Below are positions 1-6,783 of a DNA stretch of 13,941 nt, in pieces. Numbering within the stretch: the stretch's first letter is position 1; each line of letters starts with the position of its first letter. Source of the stretch: an uncultured Leucothrix sp. (lineage in GTDB: Bacteria > Pseudomonadota > Gammaproteobacteria > Thiotrichales > Thiotrichaceae); assembly GCA_937923375.1 (NCBI GenBank), contig CALAJG010000098.1:1-13941 (forward strand). The letters are read 5' to 3'. The notes beneath the pieces were generated by a model. The model saw only the letters and a program-made list of their open reading frames with translations. It was not told where the DNA came from and made no database searches. A program made the translations under genes and the position numbers.

Positions 1-692
1 AGCAATTCTACCGCCCGCATGTCACCTTTAGACGCAGCTAGCACTAATGGTTGCTCTGCCTCTACATGCTTTCCAGGGAGATTCGGGTTAGCCCGATTCT
101 GCAGCAAGAACTCGAGAAATCCGTAATTCGTAGGCCCATCACTTAGCAAGAGACTGATAGGGTTAACTTCTCCAGAAGCAAGCAAATAGGGCTTTGCTCC
201 AGCGCGAATTAAGATCCGAGCGATATGAAAGTTACCCAACTCAATCGCTACAAAAAGTGGTGACTCTTCCATCCATGTAGGTTGAGCGCTCAAATTGACG
301 CCCGCATTGAGAATTGACCGAACCAAGTTCTCGTTCTGCAAACGAATTGCTCTAAGCAATACAAACATCAATTTCTGCTGTCGGTTGCGTCCGAAGCTTA
401 TAAATTTAGCTGATGATTCTGCAGCCATTGTTGGGCAGGAGTCCAACAGTTTGTCGCGCATAGCTAAGCGCTTTTTACGATCTCTTTTGCTCATGACCCT
501 GCATTCACGCAGTAGATTTTTTGCGCTACTCGTCCACTGAGAGCCACGATACCCACACAGGTTGAAAAGATTACTGTCTTGTTGCTGAACACTACGCTTA
601 ACAAAACCCGCGCAATCATCCGCCCAAACGTCACTGTTCCACAGTACGAAGACAAGAAACGCCGGCAGTAAACGCAGATTAATCAGGGGCAT
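1..692 (-). CDS. Secreted ankyrin-repeat protein, 5' part (truncated by window edge)
   Basis: This open frame starts at an ATG at 690-692, and an in-frame stop at 738-740 leaves no earlier start. It runs off the left edge after about 230 codons. A weak GGAG lies at 705-708. The N-terminus is a signal peptide: a hydrophobic stretch (LPAFLVFVLW) ending near VWA-DD, about residue 24, so export to the periplasm or beyond is expected. Residues of about 26-90 are a cysteine-containing, basic region with four cysteines (AGFVK, NLCGY, LRECR, LDSCP contexts) that could form two disulfides. From about residue 110 the sequence is built of ankyrin repeats, seen as VRSILNAGVNL, SPLFVAIELGNFHIARILIRAGAKP, FLEFLLQNRANPN and LVLAASKGDMRAVELL. 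Ankyrin repeats bind proteins, but the partner is unknown. It is transcribed away from the ligase gene. Confidence 0.85.
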   Translation of the reverse strand, partial: MPLINLRLLPAFLVFVLWNSDVWADDCAGFVKRSVQQQDSNLFNLCGYRGSQWTSSAKNLLRECRVMSKRDRKKRLAMRDKLLDSCPTMAAESSAKFISFGRNRQQKLMFVLLRAIRLQNENLVRSILNAGVNLSAQPTWMEESPLFVAIELGNFHIARILIRAGAKPYLLASGEVNPISLLLSDGPTNYGFLEFLLQNRANPNLPGKHVEAEQPLVLAASKGDMRAVEL

Positions 693-721
693 TATGCGGA
701 CGCTCTCCAGTCCAAAACCTA

Positions 722-749
722 TTTCTAAAACTATAGTTCATCGGTTCAA
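722..749 (-). promoter_or_regulatory. Possible sigma70 promoter of the ankyrin gene
   Basis: Reading leftward, TTGAAC (744-749) and TAGAAA (722-727) are separated by 16 nt, with four of six matches to each consensus box. A start near 715 would give a leader of about 23 nt. This is a weak match in AT-rich DNA. Confidence 0.3.
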
Positions 750-860
750 GAATCACGAATAAGTAAAAACAAGAATTACCCAAACGTTGTTTAGCTAAAC
801 GCGATTATTACTATAGACTTTTTCACATCAAACTGTTGCATAATAGCAACAAAAATTGTA

Positions 861-888
861 TTAAAACAATGATTTACCACACTATAAT
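861..888 (+). promoter_or_regulatory. Possible sigma70 promoter of the ligase gene
   Basis: TTAAAA (861-866), a 16-nt spacer and a perfect TATAAT (883-888) would start transcription near 895, leaving a leader of about 170 nt before the GTG start. The -35 box is poor. The ATTGT/ACAAT dyad at 855-870 overlaps it and could be an operator. Confidence 0.35.
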
Positions 889-988
889 ATTAACTTTAAG
901 CAATCATTAGTAAAATCAAGACATAAACAAAAATTATCACGTCGCGCTGTACCGCTCAAAAACTAAGCGATTACAAAAATCTATTCAC

Positions 989-1016
989 AATTATCGACGG
1001 GCACTCACCGATAATT
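989..1016. repeat. Inverted repeat with 8-bp arms upstream of the ligase
   Basis: AATTATCG (989-996) and CGATAATT (1009-1016) are perfect reverse complements with a 12-nt centre. The repeat lies 48 nt before the preferred GTG start and touches the alternative ATG at 1019. It could be an operator or an mRNA hairpin in the ligase leader. There is no U-tract, so it is not a classic terminator. Confidence 0.55.
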
Positions 1017-1063
1017 CGATGAATAATGCTAGAATAGCCACAAATTTCACATCGGAGAATCGC

Positions 1064-2926
1064 GTGAATCAGGCAATCAAACCAGTCGCAGAATTAACGA
1101 CAGAAGAGCTGGTCAATTTTCTTAAAGCTGCCAACACATCCTATCGCAACGGAAACCCCATCATCGATGATTCAACGTATGATCATATCTATCTTGCCGA
1201 GTTAGCTTTGAGGGAACCGGATCATCCGTTCTTAAATTCCGTCGAACCGGAAGCTGAGTTAGAAATAGCAGCTGGCACTAAAAAAATTCGCCACGTCAAT
1301 CCGATGCTTTCAACAGATAAAGCTTACTCACAGGAAGAGGTTACCGCCTTTGTTACGCGTGTCATAAAGTTTGCCGAGAAGCTATCGATTGCAGAATCTG
1401 ATTTAAGGTTCAGGATCACTCCCAAGCTGGACGGTATGGCTGCAAATTACAGCAGGGACATCCTTGCAACGCGCGGCAATGGCCAACTGGGCAACGATAT
1501 AAGTCGCAATCTTGAGCGTGGCCTGCTGGCTCTCGGAGGCGCTAACACTGGAGTTGGTGAAATCGTTATAAGTGAAACTTATTTTAATGAAAACCTGAAA
1601 GATCAGTTTTCTCATCCCCGTAACTTTGTAACTGGTTTAATTGGCGCGGATAATCTGAGCAAAGAAGCGATGGAGGCTATGCAAGACAAAGTCGTTCACT
1701 TTGTTCCATATTCACAACTCAACAATGAACTATGTAATACAGAAGCCCTGCGTGATGATGTAGAAAAGCTTTGCGCCAAAGTTGAGGCAGCTTGTGAATA
1801 TCCGGTTGATGGCAGTGTTATCGATGTGCTTAACCTTGAAGTTCGCGAAGCTATGGGCTCCACCAACCACCATCATAATTGGCAAATTGCTAAAAAACTT
1901 AAAGGTGAAACAGCTGTCACTTCAGTTGAAGGCATAACTTGGCAAACCGGCCGTACCGGGCGTATTACACCAGTACTGAATGTCAAAACTATCAACTTAT
2001 CGGGTGCTGACATATCAAATGTCACTGGGCACAACGCAGGGAATATCAAAAATCTCAACGTTGGTATCGGCGCCGAGATTGAGATCGTACGTAGCGGAGA
2101 AGTGATCCCTAAGCTATTGGGTGTCTTAAAAGAAGGTGCTGACGCTGATATCCCTCTGCACTGCCAAACCTGCGACGCTCCAGCTGAAATGGAGCGTGAC
2201 TTTCTTGTCTGCCAAAACCCAGACTGCAGCGCTAAAGTCGAAGCACGACTGCTGCACTTTTTTAATGTGCTGGGCAATGTTGACCTATTTGGCCCACGCA
2301 CTATTTCAACTTTGGTTGAAAATAATATTCGTGAACTTCCGAATATTTACAAGCTACAAGCAGAAGATTTTGAGGGCATGGGCTTTGGTGCAAAACAAGC
2401 CACCAATTTGGTTGAACAGCTAGTCCGGTCGCGCACTGAAGCCGTTGAAGATTGGCGTTTTCTGGCAGCATTCGGAATCGATCATTTAGGGCGTGGCGAC
2501 TCGCGCAAGTTGCTCCGGGTGCATCAATTAATGGACTTAAAAAACCTTACCCCTGAACAGCTCATTGACATTCCGGGTTTTGGTGAGATCACCGCTGAGT
2601 CTATTCCAAGGTCGTTAGCGACACGCTGGCCTGTTATTGAAGCGATGCTAGGGCTAGACTTTACGCTGCTTTCTGATGAACCTGTTGAAGCTATCGAGAG
2701 CCCGATCTCAGGAAAATACATCGTGTTTACCGGTTCCATGCAAATGCCCCGAGGCGACATGCAAGAAAATGCACGTAGGCTTGGAGCCACCGTTCAGACT
2801 AGTGTGAATAAAAAAACACAGATTTTGGTCATCGGCGACAAAGTCGGTGCTAAGAAGATTGAAAAGGCGAAAACCTTAGGAACTCAAGTTTTAACAGAGG
2901 AAGACTATATAGCCTTGATCAGCTAG
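1064..2926 (+). CDS. ligA: NAD+-dependent DNA ligase (LigA family, divergent)
   Basis: It seals nicks in duplex DNA using NAD+ through a ligase-adenylate intermediate. I chose GTG 1064 (620 aa) because GGAG at 1054-1057 sits 6 nt before it; an in-frame ATG at 1019 would add 15 residues but has no ribosome binding site. Domains, numbered from the GTG: a short Ia domain (about 15-60) with DxxYD (residues 36-40); HxxPML near 77; the adenylation domain with catalytic Lys121 in PKLDG, then TRGNGQLGND, PRNFVTG, VDGSVIDV, and the OB region WQTGRTGRITPV with SGEVIPK; a zinc finger CQTC...CQNPDC; helix-hairpin-helix repeats (GFGAKQA, IPGFGEI); and a C-terminal BRCT domain (about 540-620). Slightly shorter than the usual 670 aa. 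The first Tyr of the family's nicotinamide-site YY/YH pair is Ser26. It could be an accessory ligase; the symbol marks the family only. Confidence 0.9.
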   Translation: MNQAIKPVAELTTEELVNFLKAANTSYRNGNPIIDDSTYDHIYLAELALREPDHPFLNSVEPEAELEIAAGTKKIRHVNPMLSTDKAYSQEEVTAFVTRVIKFAEKLSIAESDLRFRITPKLDGMAANYSRDILATRGNGQLGNDISRNLERGLLALGGANTGVGEIVISETYFNENLKDQFSHPRNFVTGLIGADNLSKEAMEAMQDKVVHFVPYSQLNNELCNTEALRDDVEKLCAKVEAACEYPVDGSVIDVLNLEVREAMGSTNHHHNWQIAKKLKGETAVTSVEGITWQTGRTGRITPVLNVKTINLSGADISNVTGHNAGNIKNLNVGIGAEIEIVRSGEVIPKLLGVLKEGADADIPLHCQTCDAPAEMERDFLVCQNPDCSAKVEARLLHFFNVLGNVDLFGPRTISTLVENNIRELPNIYKLQAEDFEGMGFGAKQATNLVEQLVRSRTEAVEDWRFLAAFGIDHLGRGDSRKLLRVHQLMDLKNLTPEQLIDIPGFGEITAESIPRSLATRWPVIEAMLGLDFTLLSDEPVEAIESPISGKYIVFTGSMQMPRGDMQENARRLGATVQTSVNKKTQILVIGDKVGAKKIEKAKTLGTQVLTEEDYIALIS

Positions 2927-3029
2927 CGATCATAGTCAAACTTCAGCTGTCGACTAACAGCACAGCCAAATCATTCTCAATAGAGAATATTTGGAACTTA
3001 ACATTCAGATAGAGAGAAACGGAGAAATC

Positions 3030-4019
3030 ATGTCATTCAACGCCCTACTCGTAAATCGCAGTGAAGACAAAAAAATCACCTCATCACTGGAAACTATTGA
3101 TGAATCACAATTACCAGATGGCGATGTCACGGTAGATATCGACTACTCAACGCTAAACTACAAAGATGGTCTGGCAATTACTGGTGCTGCACCCGTCATT
3201 CGCCATTATCCAATGGTACCGGGAATCGATTTTGCAGGAACCGTAACGGAAAGTTCGCATGCAAACTGGCAAGTTGGCGATAAAGTGATTCTTAACGGTT
3301 GGGGGGTTGGCGAAGTCCATTGGGGAGGCTTAGCACAGAAGGCCCGTGTTAGCGGTGACTGGCTGATAGCTCTGCCTGCGAGCCTCGACTCTTATCAGGC
3401 AATGGCAATAGGAACAGCGGGATACACCGCCATGTTATGTGTAATGGCGCTGCAAGATCAGGGCGTTAAACCAGAGGATGGTGAAATTCTGGTGACAGGG
3501 GCCAATGGTGGTGTGGGTAGTTTTTCAGTGGCTATTTTAGCCGCTTATGGCTATGAAGTTGTCGCCTCAACTGGACGCCCTGAGGAGTCCGCCTACCTTA
3601 CAGAACTAGGGGCTGCTGCTTGCATGGATCGTGCCGAACTTTCAGAACCGGGCAAGCCGTTAGCAAAAGAGCGTTGGGCAGGCGTAATCGACTGCGTGGG
3701 AAGCCACACTCTGGCAAATGCCTGCGCATCGACAAAATATGGCGGCACCGTGGCCGCTTGTGGCTTAGCACAGGGTTTTGATTTACCAGCAACAGTGATG
3801 CCTTTCATTCTACGTGGCGTGACATTAGCTGGTGTGGATAGTGTTAATGCACCGGTTGCAAAGCGCGAAGCGGCGTGGGACAAGCTAGCAACGACCTTAA
3901 AAGCTGAAACATTCGAAAAAGTCGTTGAGAAAATCACTTTATCTGACGCCATTGCTACCGCTGGAAAGCTCTTAAAAGGCGAAGTTCGCGGGCGCGTTGT
4001 GGTAGACGTTAACGCTTAG
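3030..4019 (+). CDS. acuI: Acrylyl-CoA reductase (NADPH), AcuI/YhdH family
   Basis: AcuI reduces toxic acryloyl-CoA to propionyl-CoA with NADPH in the cytoplasm. The protein is a medium-chain dehydrogenase/reductase of the zinc-free quinone-oxidoreductase type. The ATG at 3030 is preceded by GGAG (3021-3024) and gives 329 aa, close to the 324 aa of E. coli YhdH. A TTG start at 2991 would add 13 residues without homology. The sequence follows YhdH nearly throughout: LNYKDGLAITG, PGIDFAGTV, GWGVGEVHWGGLA, GTAGYTAMLCVMAL, the nucleotide-binding GANGGVGSFSVAIL, YGGTVAACGLA, and VMPFILRGVTLAGVDSV. It lies 103 nt after the ligase with no clear terminator between, so read-through is possible. In marine bacteria this enzyme often protects against acrylate from DMSP breakdown, but no DMSP lyase gene lies in this window. 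Confidence 0.93.
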   Translation: MSFNALLVNRSEDKKITSSLETIDESQLPDGDVTVDIDYSTLNYKDGLAITGAAPVIRHYPMVPGIDFAGTVTESSHANWQVGDKVILNGWGVGEVHWGGLAQKARVSGDWLIALPASLDSYQAMAIGTAGYTAMLCVMALQDQGVKPEDGEILVTGANGGVGSFSVAILAAYGYEVVASTGRPEESAYLTELGAAACMDRAELSEPGKPLAKERWAGVIDCVGSHTLANACASTKYGGTVAACGLAQGFDLPATVMPFILRGVTLAGVDSVNAPVAKREAAWDKLATTLKAETFEKVVEKITLSDAIATAGKLLKGEVRGRVVVDVNA

Positions 4020-4036
4020 CAGTAACAACCGCTAAT

Positions 4037-4072
4037 TGCATAGAAGCGCCTATCAGTGGTTGCTTCTATGCA
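4037..4072 (+). terminator. Long hairpin after acuI, likely terminator
   Basis: TGCATAGAAGC (4037-4047) and GCTTCTATGCA (4062-4072) are perfect 11-bp complements around a 14-nt loop, 17 nt after the acuI stop. The immediate downstream sequence has no strong U-run (cacttcaaacc), so it may act as a 3'-end stabilising hairpin or a weak intrinsic terminator. Confidence 0.6.
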
Positions 4073-4185
4073 CTTCAAACCATTTAAAAATTCTATTTTA
4101 TTCATACTAGAATCTTAATTTCACCAAGAACAAGCCTAAATAAGTTAGATTCAATTCACATTAGAGCTTAAAATTTCCTCATTAT

Positions 4186-4214
4186 TTGCCATAGCATATA
4201 AAATATTCTATAAT
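4186..4214 (+). promoter_or_regulatory. Strong sigma70 promoter of the sulfatase gene
   Basis: TTGCCA (4186-4191), a 17-nt spacer and TATAAT (4209-4214) match the consensus at 11 of 12 positions with ideal spacing. Predicted start near 4221, giving a leader of only about 20 nt. Confidence 0.8.
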
Positions 4215-4226
4215 GATAATATCATT
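4212..4226. promoter_or_regulatory. Dyad over the predicted start of the sulfatase transcript
   Basis: AATGATA and TATCATT are perfect 7-bp arms around one central base. The dyad begins in the last bases of the -10 box and covers the predicted transcription start, which is a typical repressor position. The binding protein is unknown. Confidence 0.45.
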
Positions 4227-4240
4227 TAGAGATAGTAAAT

Positions 4241-5935
4241 ATGGCTCGCAAAGCTAAGAACATATTATTTATCATGTTTGATCAGCTAAGGTTCGACTAC
4301 CTCAGCTGCTATGGACACCCGACGTTACATACGCCAAATATAGATAAATTGGCATCTCAGGGCGTTCGCTTCACCAACTGCTATGTACAATCGCCTATCT
4401 GTGGCTCGTCAAGAATGAGTTTTTACACGGGCCGCTATGCTTCAAGTCACGGCTCCCTGTGGAATGGCTATCCCCTAAGAGCGGGAGAGGTCACCATAGG
4501 AGACCATTTGCGCACGCTTGGAATGAACTCCTATCTAATTGGCAAAACTCACATGCGTGCGGATATCGAAGGGATGAATCGCTTAGGGATTCCTGCTGAC
4601 AGCATCATTGGAGCCCGCGTTGCTGAATGCGGCTTTGATGTATTTTGTCGAGATGACGGTTTGTGGGCTGAAGGCCCTGATGGTTTTTACGATCAACAAA
4701 AATCTACTTACAACGAGTACCTTATTTCTCAAGGCTATGACAGCGAAAACCCTTGGCACGATTATGCAAATTCAGGCATCGATGATAACGGTGATGTTGC
4801 GTCGGGTTGGATGATGATGCATGCCAATAAGCCTGCCAATATTAAAGAAGAAGATTCTGAAACACCTTACATGACCCGTCGCTGTATCGACTTCATTGAC
4901 CAAATGGATAGTGATGGCAACGCTCCCTGGATGTGTCACCTTTCCTACATCAAACCGCATTGGCCGTACATTGTCCCTGAGCCCTACCATAGCATGTATA
5001 GCAAAGAAGACATTATTCCGGTGGTTCGCGACGAGAATGAGAAAGCTGCCCCTCATCCTGTCTACGAACAATTTATGAATAATGTTGTCGGTCAGGCATT
5101 CCGACGTGATGAAGTGTTGGAAACGGTTATTCCGACTTATATGGGATTAATCAAGCAAGCAGATGATCAACTTGGACATTTATTCGATCACCTCGAAAAT
5201 ACCGGCCGCATGGATGATACGATGATTGTCATCACTTCTGACCATGGTGATTATATGGGCGATCATTGGCTGGGTGAAAAAGATTTGTTTCATGAGCCCT
5301 CGGTCAAAGTACCGATGATTATTTACGACCCTTCTGCTAAAGCAGATAGCACCCGTGGATTAGTTTGTGATGAGCTAGTTGAGAGCATCGATCTTGCCGC
5401 AACGTTTTATGAAGTGGCAGGTGGCGATTTTGAGGATAATGTTGATCATATAATTGAGGGCAAGTCGCTGTTGCCGCTGGTTTATGGCAACACTACCCAA
5501 GCCATCCGTGACTATGCTTTTAGTGAATATGATTATTCAGTCACTCCGGCTGCTATTAAATTAGGTATTAATCCGCGTGACGCTCAGCTTTATATGGTCA
5601 CTGATAAACGTTGGAAATATATTTTTGCAGAAGGCGATTTCCGCCCGATGCTGTTTGATAGAGAAAACGACCCTAACGAACTGGTTGATCTGGGAGCGAG
5701 TGAAGCGCCCGAACATGTTGAAGTCATGTCAAGACTGTTTTTGGCACTAAGCCAATGGTGGAGACGCGTTAACCAACGCACTACCCTCTCAGAGAATGAA
5801 CTTCGGCAAATGCGCGGCAAATCAAGGCGCAGAGGAATCGTATTGGGCATGTACGACCCTGCCGATGCCGATGAGGAAATTACTGTCAAATATCGAGATA
5901 GGAAGTCTAAGCAGCGGTTTGTCTCTGACGATTAG
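4241..5935 (+). CDS. Sulfatase-family hydrolase (arylsulfatase / phosphonate monoester hydrolase type)
   Basis: This is a 564-aa alkaline phosphatase superfamily enzyme that hydrolyses sulfate, phosphate or phosphonate esters. It has no signal peptide, so it is probably cytoplasmic. Visible features: metal ligands Asp14-Gln15 in IMFDQLRFD; the signature ICGSSRMSFYTGRYASSHG, where Cys54 would become formylglycine; IGKTHM; KPHWPY; and SDHGDYMGDH with Asp334-His335. The Asp-Gln pair, PEPYHSMY and YMGLIKQADDQLG resemble phosphonate monoester hydrolases, which are about 510 aa, so this protein has a longer, basic C-terminus. The signature is C-G-S-S-R, with Ser where the canonical CxPxR has Pro. 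The ribosome binding site is weak (GAG at 4229-4231). Substrate unknown; possibilities include sulfate esters of small osmolytes or algal glycans. The maturation enzyme is not encoded here. Confidence 0.88.
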   Translation: MARKAKNILFIMFDQLRFDYLSCYGHPTLHTPNIDKLASQGVRFTNCYVQSPICGSSRMSFYTGRYASSHGSLWNGYPLRAGEVTIGDHLRTLGMNSYLIGKTHMRADIEGMNRLGIPADSIIGARVAECGFDVFCRDDGLWAEGPDGFYDQQKSTYNEYLISQGYDSENPWHDYANSGIDDNGDVASGWMMMHANKPANIKEEDSETPYMTRRCIDFIDQMDSDGNAPWMCHLSYIKPHWPYIVPEPYHSMYSKEDIIPVVRDENEKAAPHPVYEQFMNNVVGQAFRRDEVLETVIPTYMGLIKQADDQLGHLFDHLENTGRMDDTMIVITSDHGDYMGDHWLGEKDLFHEPSVKVPMIIYDPSAKADSTRGLVCDELVESIDLAATFYEVAGGDFEDNVDHIIEGKSLLPLVYGNTTQAIRDYAFSEYDYSVTPAAIKLGINPRDAQLYMVTDKRWKYIFAEGDFRPMLFDRENDPNELVDLGASEAPEHVEVMSRLFLALSQWWRRVNQRTTLSENELRQMRGKSRRRGIVLGMYDPADADEEITVKYRDRKSKQRFVSDD

Positions 5936-5937
5936 CC

Positions 5938-6669
5938 TTAAGAAGCTTCAGCAAACTTCCGAAAGAATTTTTGCATCATCTGGCTCAATACATTTGAGTC
6001 AATCGATGCATCAGATTCACGAAGCCGACTCAACGCTTGTTGAAGCGTTTCTACGGGAACAATTTCTGCACGATCTGATGATAACAACGAGTCTGTAAAA
6101 GGAATCGTAAACTCAGGGTGCGCCTGTACAGTCAATATCTTATCGCCGTAAACAACGCCAGCATATTCACAAAAATCAGATGTAGCGAAGACCTCTGCAC
6201 CCTCTGGCAGGATACTGATTTGATCCTGATGAAATGCATTGATAGTGAGCTTTTGTTGAGACTCTGGCAAAACATCTGGCTGAGACTGCGTAATTTCATA
6301 TTGATGGATACCAACCCCCCAGCCACCGCTAAATTTTTCAACTTTCCCCCCCAATGCCTCAGCAATAACCTGATGGCCAAAACAAACACCAATCATTGGC
6401 AACTCAGCACTGTGGATTTCCCGCACCAATGACTTTAGCCGGTGAATCCAAGGTAGATCTTCGTAAGCACTAAACTTAGACCCCGTTATCAGGTAGCCAT
6501 CACACTGATTAACATCCTCCGGAAACTGATCTTCAAGCACTGTGAATATTTCAAAGCTAAACGTCTTATCGTTATCCCCTACAAAGCGGACAAACATCTC
6601 TCCATATCTGCCATAGACATCACTCAATTCAGTCGGCGGTAAACCAGTTTCAAGGATACCAATTTTCAT
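5938..6669 (-). CDS. Class I glutamine amidotransferase-like protein
   Basis: The GuaA-type GATase domain makes up almost the whole 243-aa protein, so it is a stand-alone amidotransferase or gamma-glutamyl hydrolase rather than the GATase part of a larger synthetase. The catalytic triad is visible: nucleophile Cys96 in GVCFGHQ, and His184 and Glu186 in AHPEF. YLITGSKFSAYE and NAFHQDQI are also typical of the GMP-synthase-like group. I chose ATG 6667-6669, giving MKIGILETG, a normal strand-1 start, with AGAGAAG upstream. A longer frame from 6768 adds 33 residues of no family character. The stop lies 2 nt from the stop of the convergent sulfatase, leaving no room for a terminator. Substrate and partner are unknown. 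Confidence 0.88.
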   Translation of the reverse strand: MKIGILETGLPPTELSDVYGRYGEMFVRFVGDNDKTFSFEIFTVLEDQFPEDVNQCDGYLITGSKFSAYEDLPWIHRLKSLVREIHSAELPMIGVCFGHQVIAEALGGKVEKFSGGWGVGIHQYEITQSQPDVLPESQQKLTINAFHQDQISILPEGAEVFATSDFCEYAGVVYGDKILTVQAHPEFTIPFTDSLLSSDRAEIVPVETLQQALSRLRESDASIDSNVLSQMMQKFFRKFAEAS

Positions 6670-6706
6670 GCGTACTTCTCTGTGAGAACTGTTTTCAAAA
6701 TATGGC

Positions 6707-6727
6707 GTGTACCATTTAAAAGTACAC
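6707..6727. repeat. Dyad GTGTAC-N9-GTACAC upstream of the amidotransferase
   Basis: Perfect 6-bp arms (6707-6712 and 6722-6727) are separated by 9 nt, 38 nt upstream of the amidotransferase ATG in the 114-nt gap behind the glycosyltransferase. It could be an operator for that gene. I see no convincing promoter boxes, so co-transcription with the glycosyltransferase is also possible. Confidence 0.4.
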
Positions 6728-6783
6728 ATGAGACCAGCAATTGTGATCACATGCCCAGTCTGAGTCAAGTTCTCGTGTTTCTG

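Larger units (their letters stand above)
693..1063. other. Divergent intergenic region rich in inverted repeats
   Basis: This 371-nt, AT-rich stretch separates the leftward ankyrin gene from the rightward ligase gene. I see no credible gene in it. It holds four dyads: a perfect 12-bp palindrome GTTTAGCTAAAC (789-800); TGTTGC-N6-GCAACA (834-851); ATTGT-N6-ACAAT (855-870); and AATTATCG-N12-CGATAATT (989-1016). A consensus TATAAT at 883-888, preceded by a weak TTAAAA at 861-866 (16-nt spacer), is the best candidate for a rightward promoter toward the ligase. Confidence 0.6.

Noticed and set aside
295..540. Plus-strand open frame of 81 codons
   Set aside because: It is antisense to the ankyrin-repeat gene, which has a signal peptide and clear repeats; the plus-strand product has no recognisable feature.
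1873..2301. Minus-strand open frame of 142 codons inside the ligase gene
   Set aside because: It lies opposite the conserved adenylation/OB and zinc-finger region of the ligase and is Ser/Pro-rich, typical of a shadow frame.
2946..2961. GCTGT-N6-ACAGC hairpin after the ligase stop as terminator
   Set aside because: The stem has only 5 bp and no U-tract; too weak to call a terminator. The nearby ATTCTC-AATA-GAGAAT dyad (2973-2988) was likewise judged too short to call a site.
5796..6098. Plus-strand frame spanning the sulfatase end and the amidotransferase 3' end
   Set aside because: It overlaps two well-supported genes in another frame and shows no ribosome binding site or domain.
6742..6751. 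TGTGATCACA palindrome, resembling a CRP site
   Set aside because: CRP half-sites TGTGA and TCACA need a 6-bp spacer; here they abut, so it is not a standard CRP site. It may be chance.
6670..6768. N-terminal extension of the amidotransferase from an upstream ATG
   Set aside because: The 33 extra residues have no family character, and the MKIGIL start at 6669 with its purine-rich upstream site fits the usual first beta strand.
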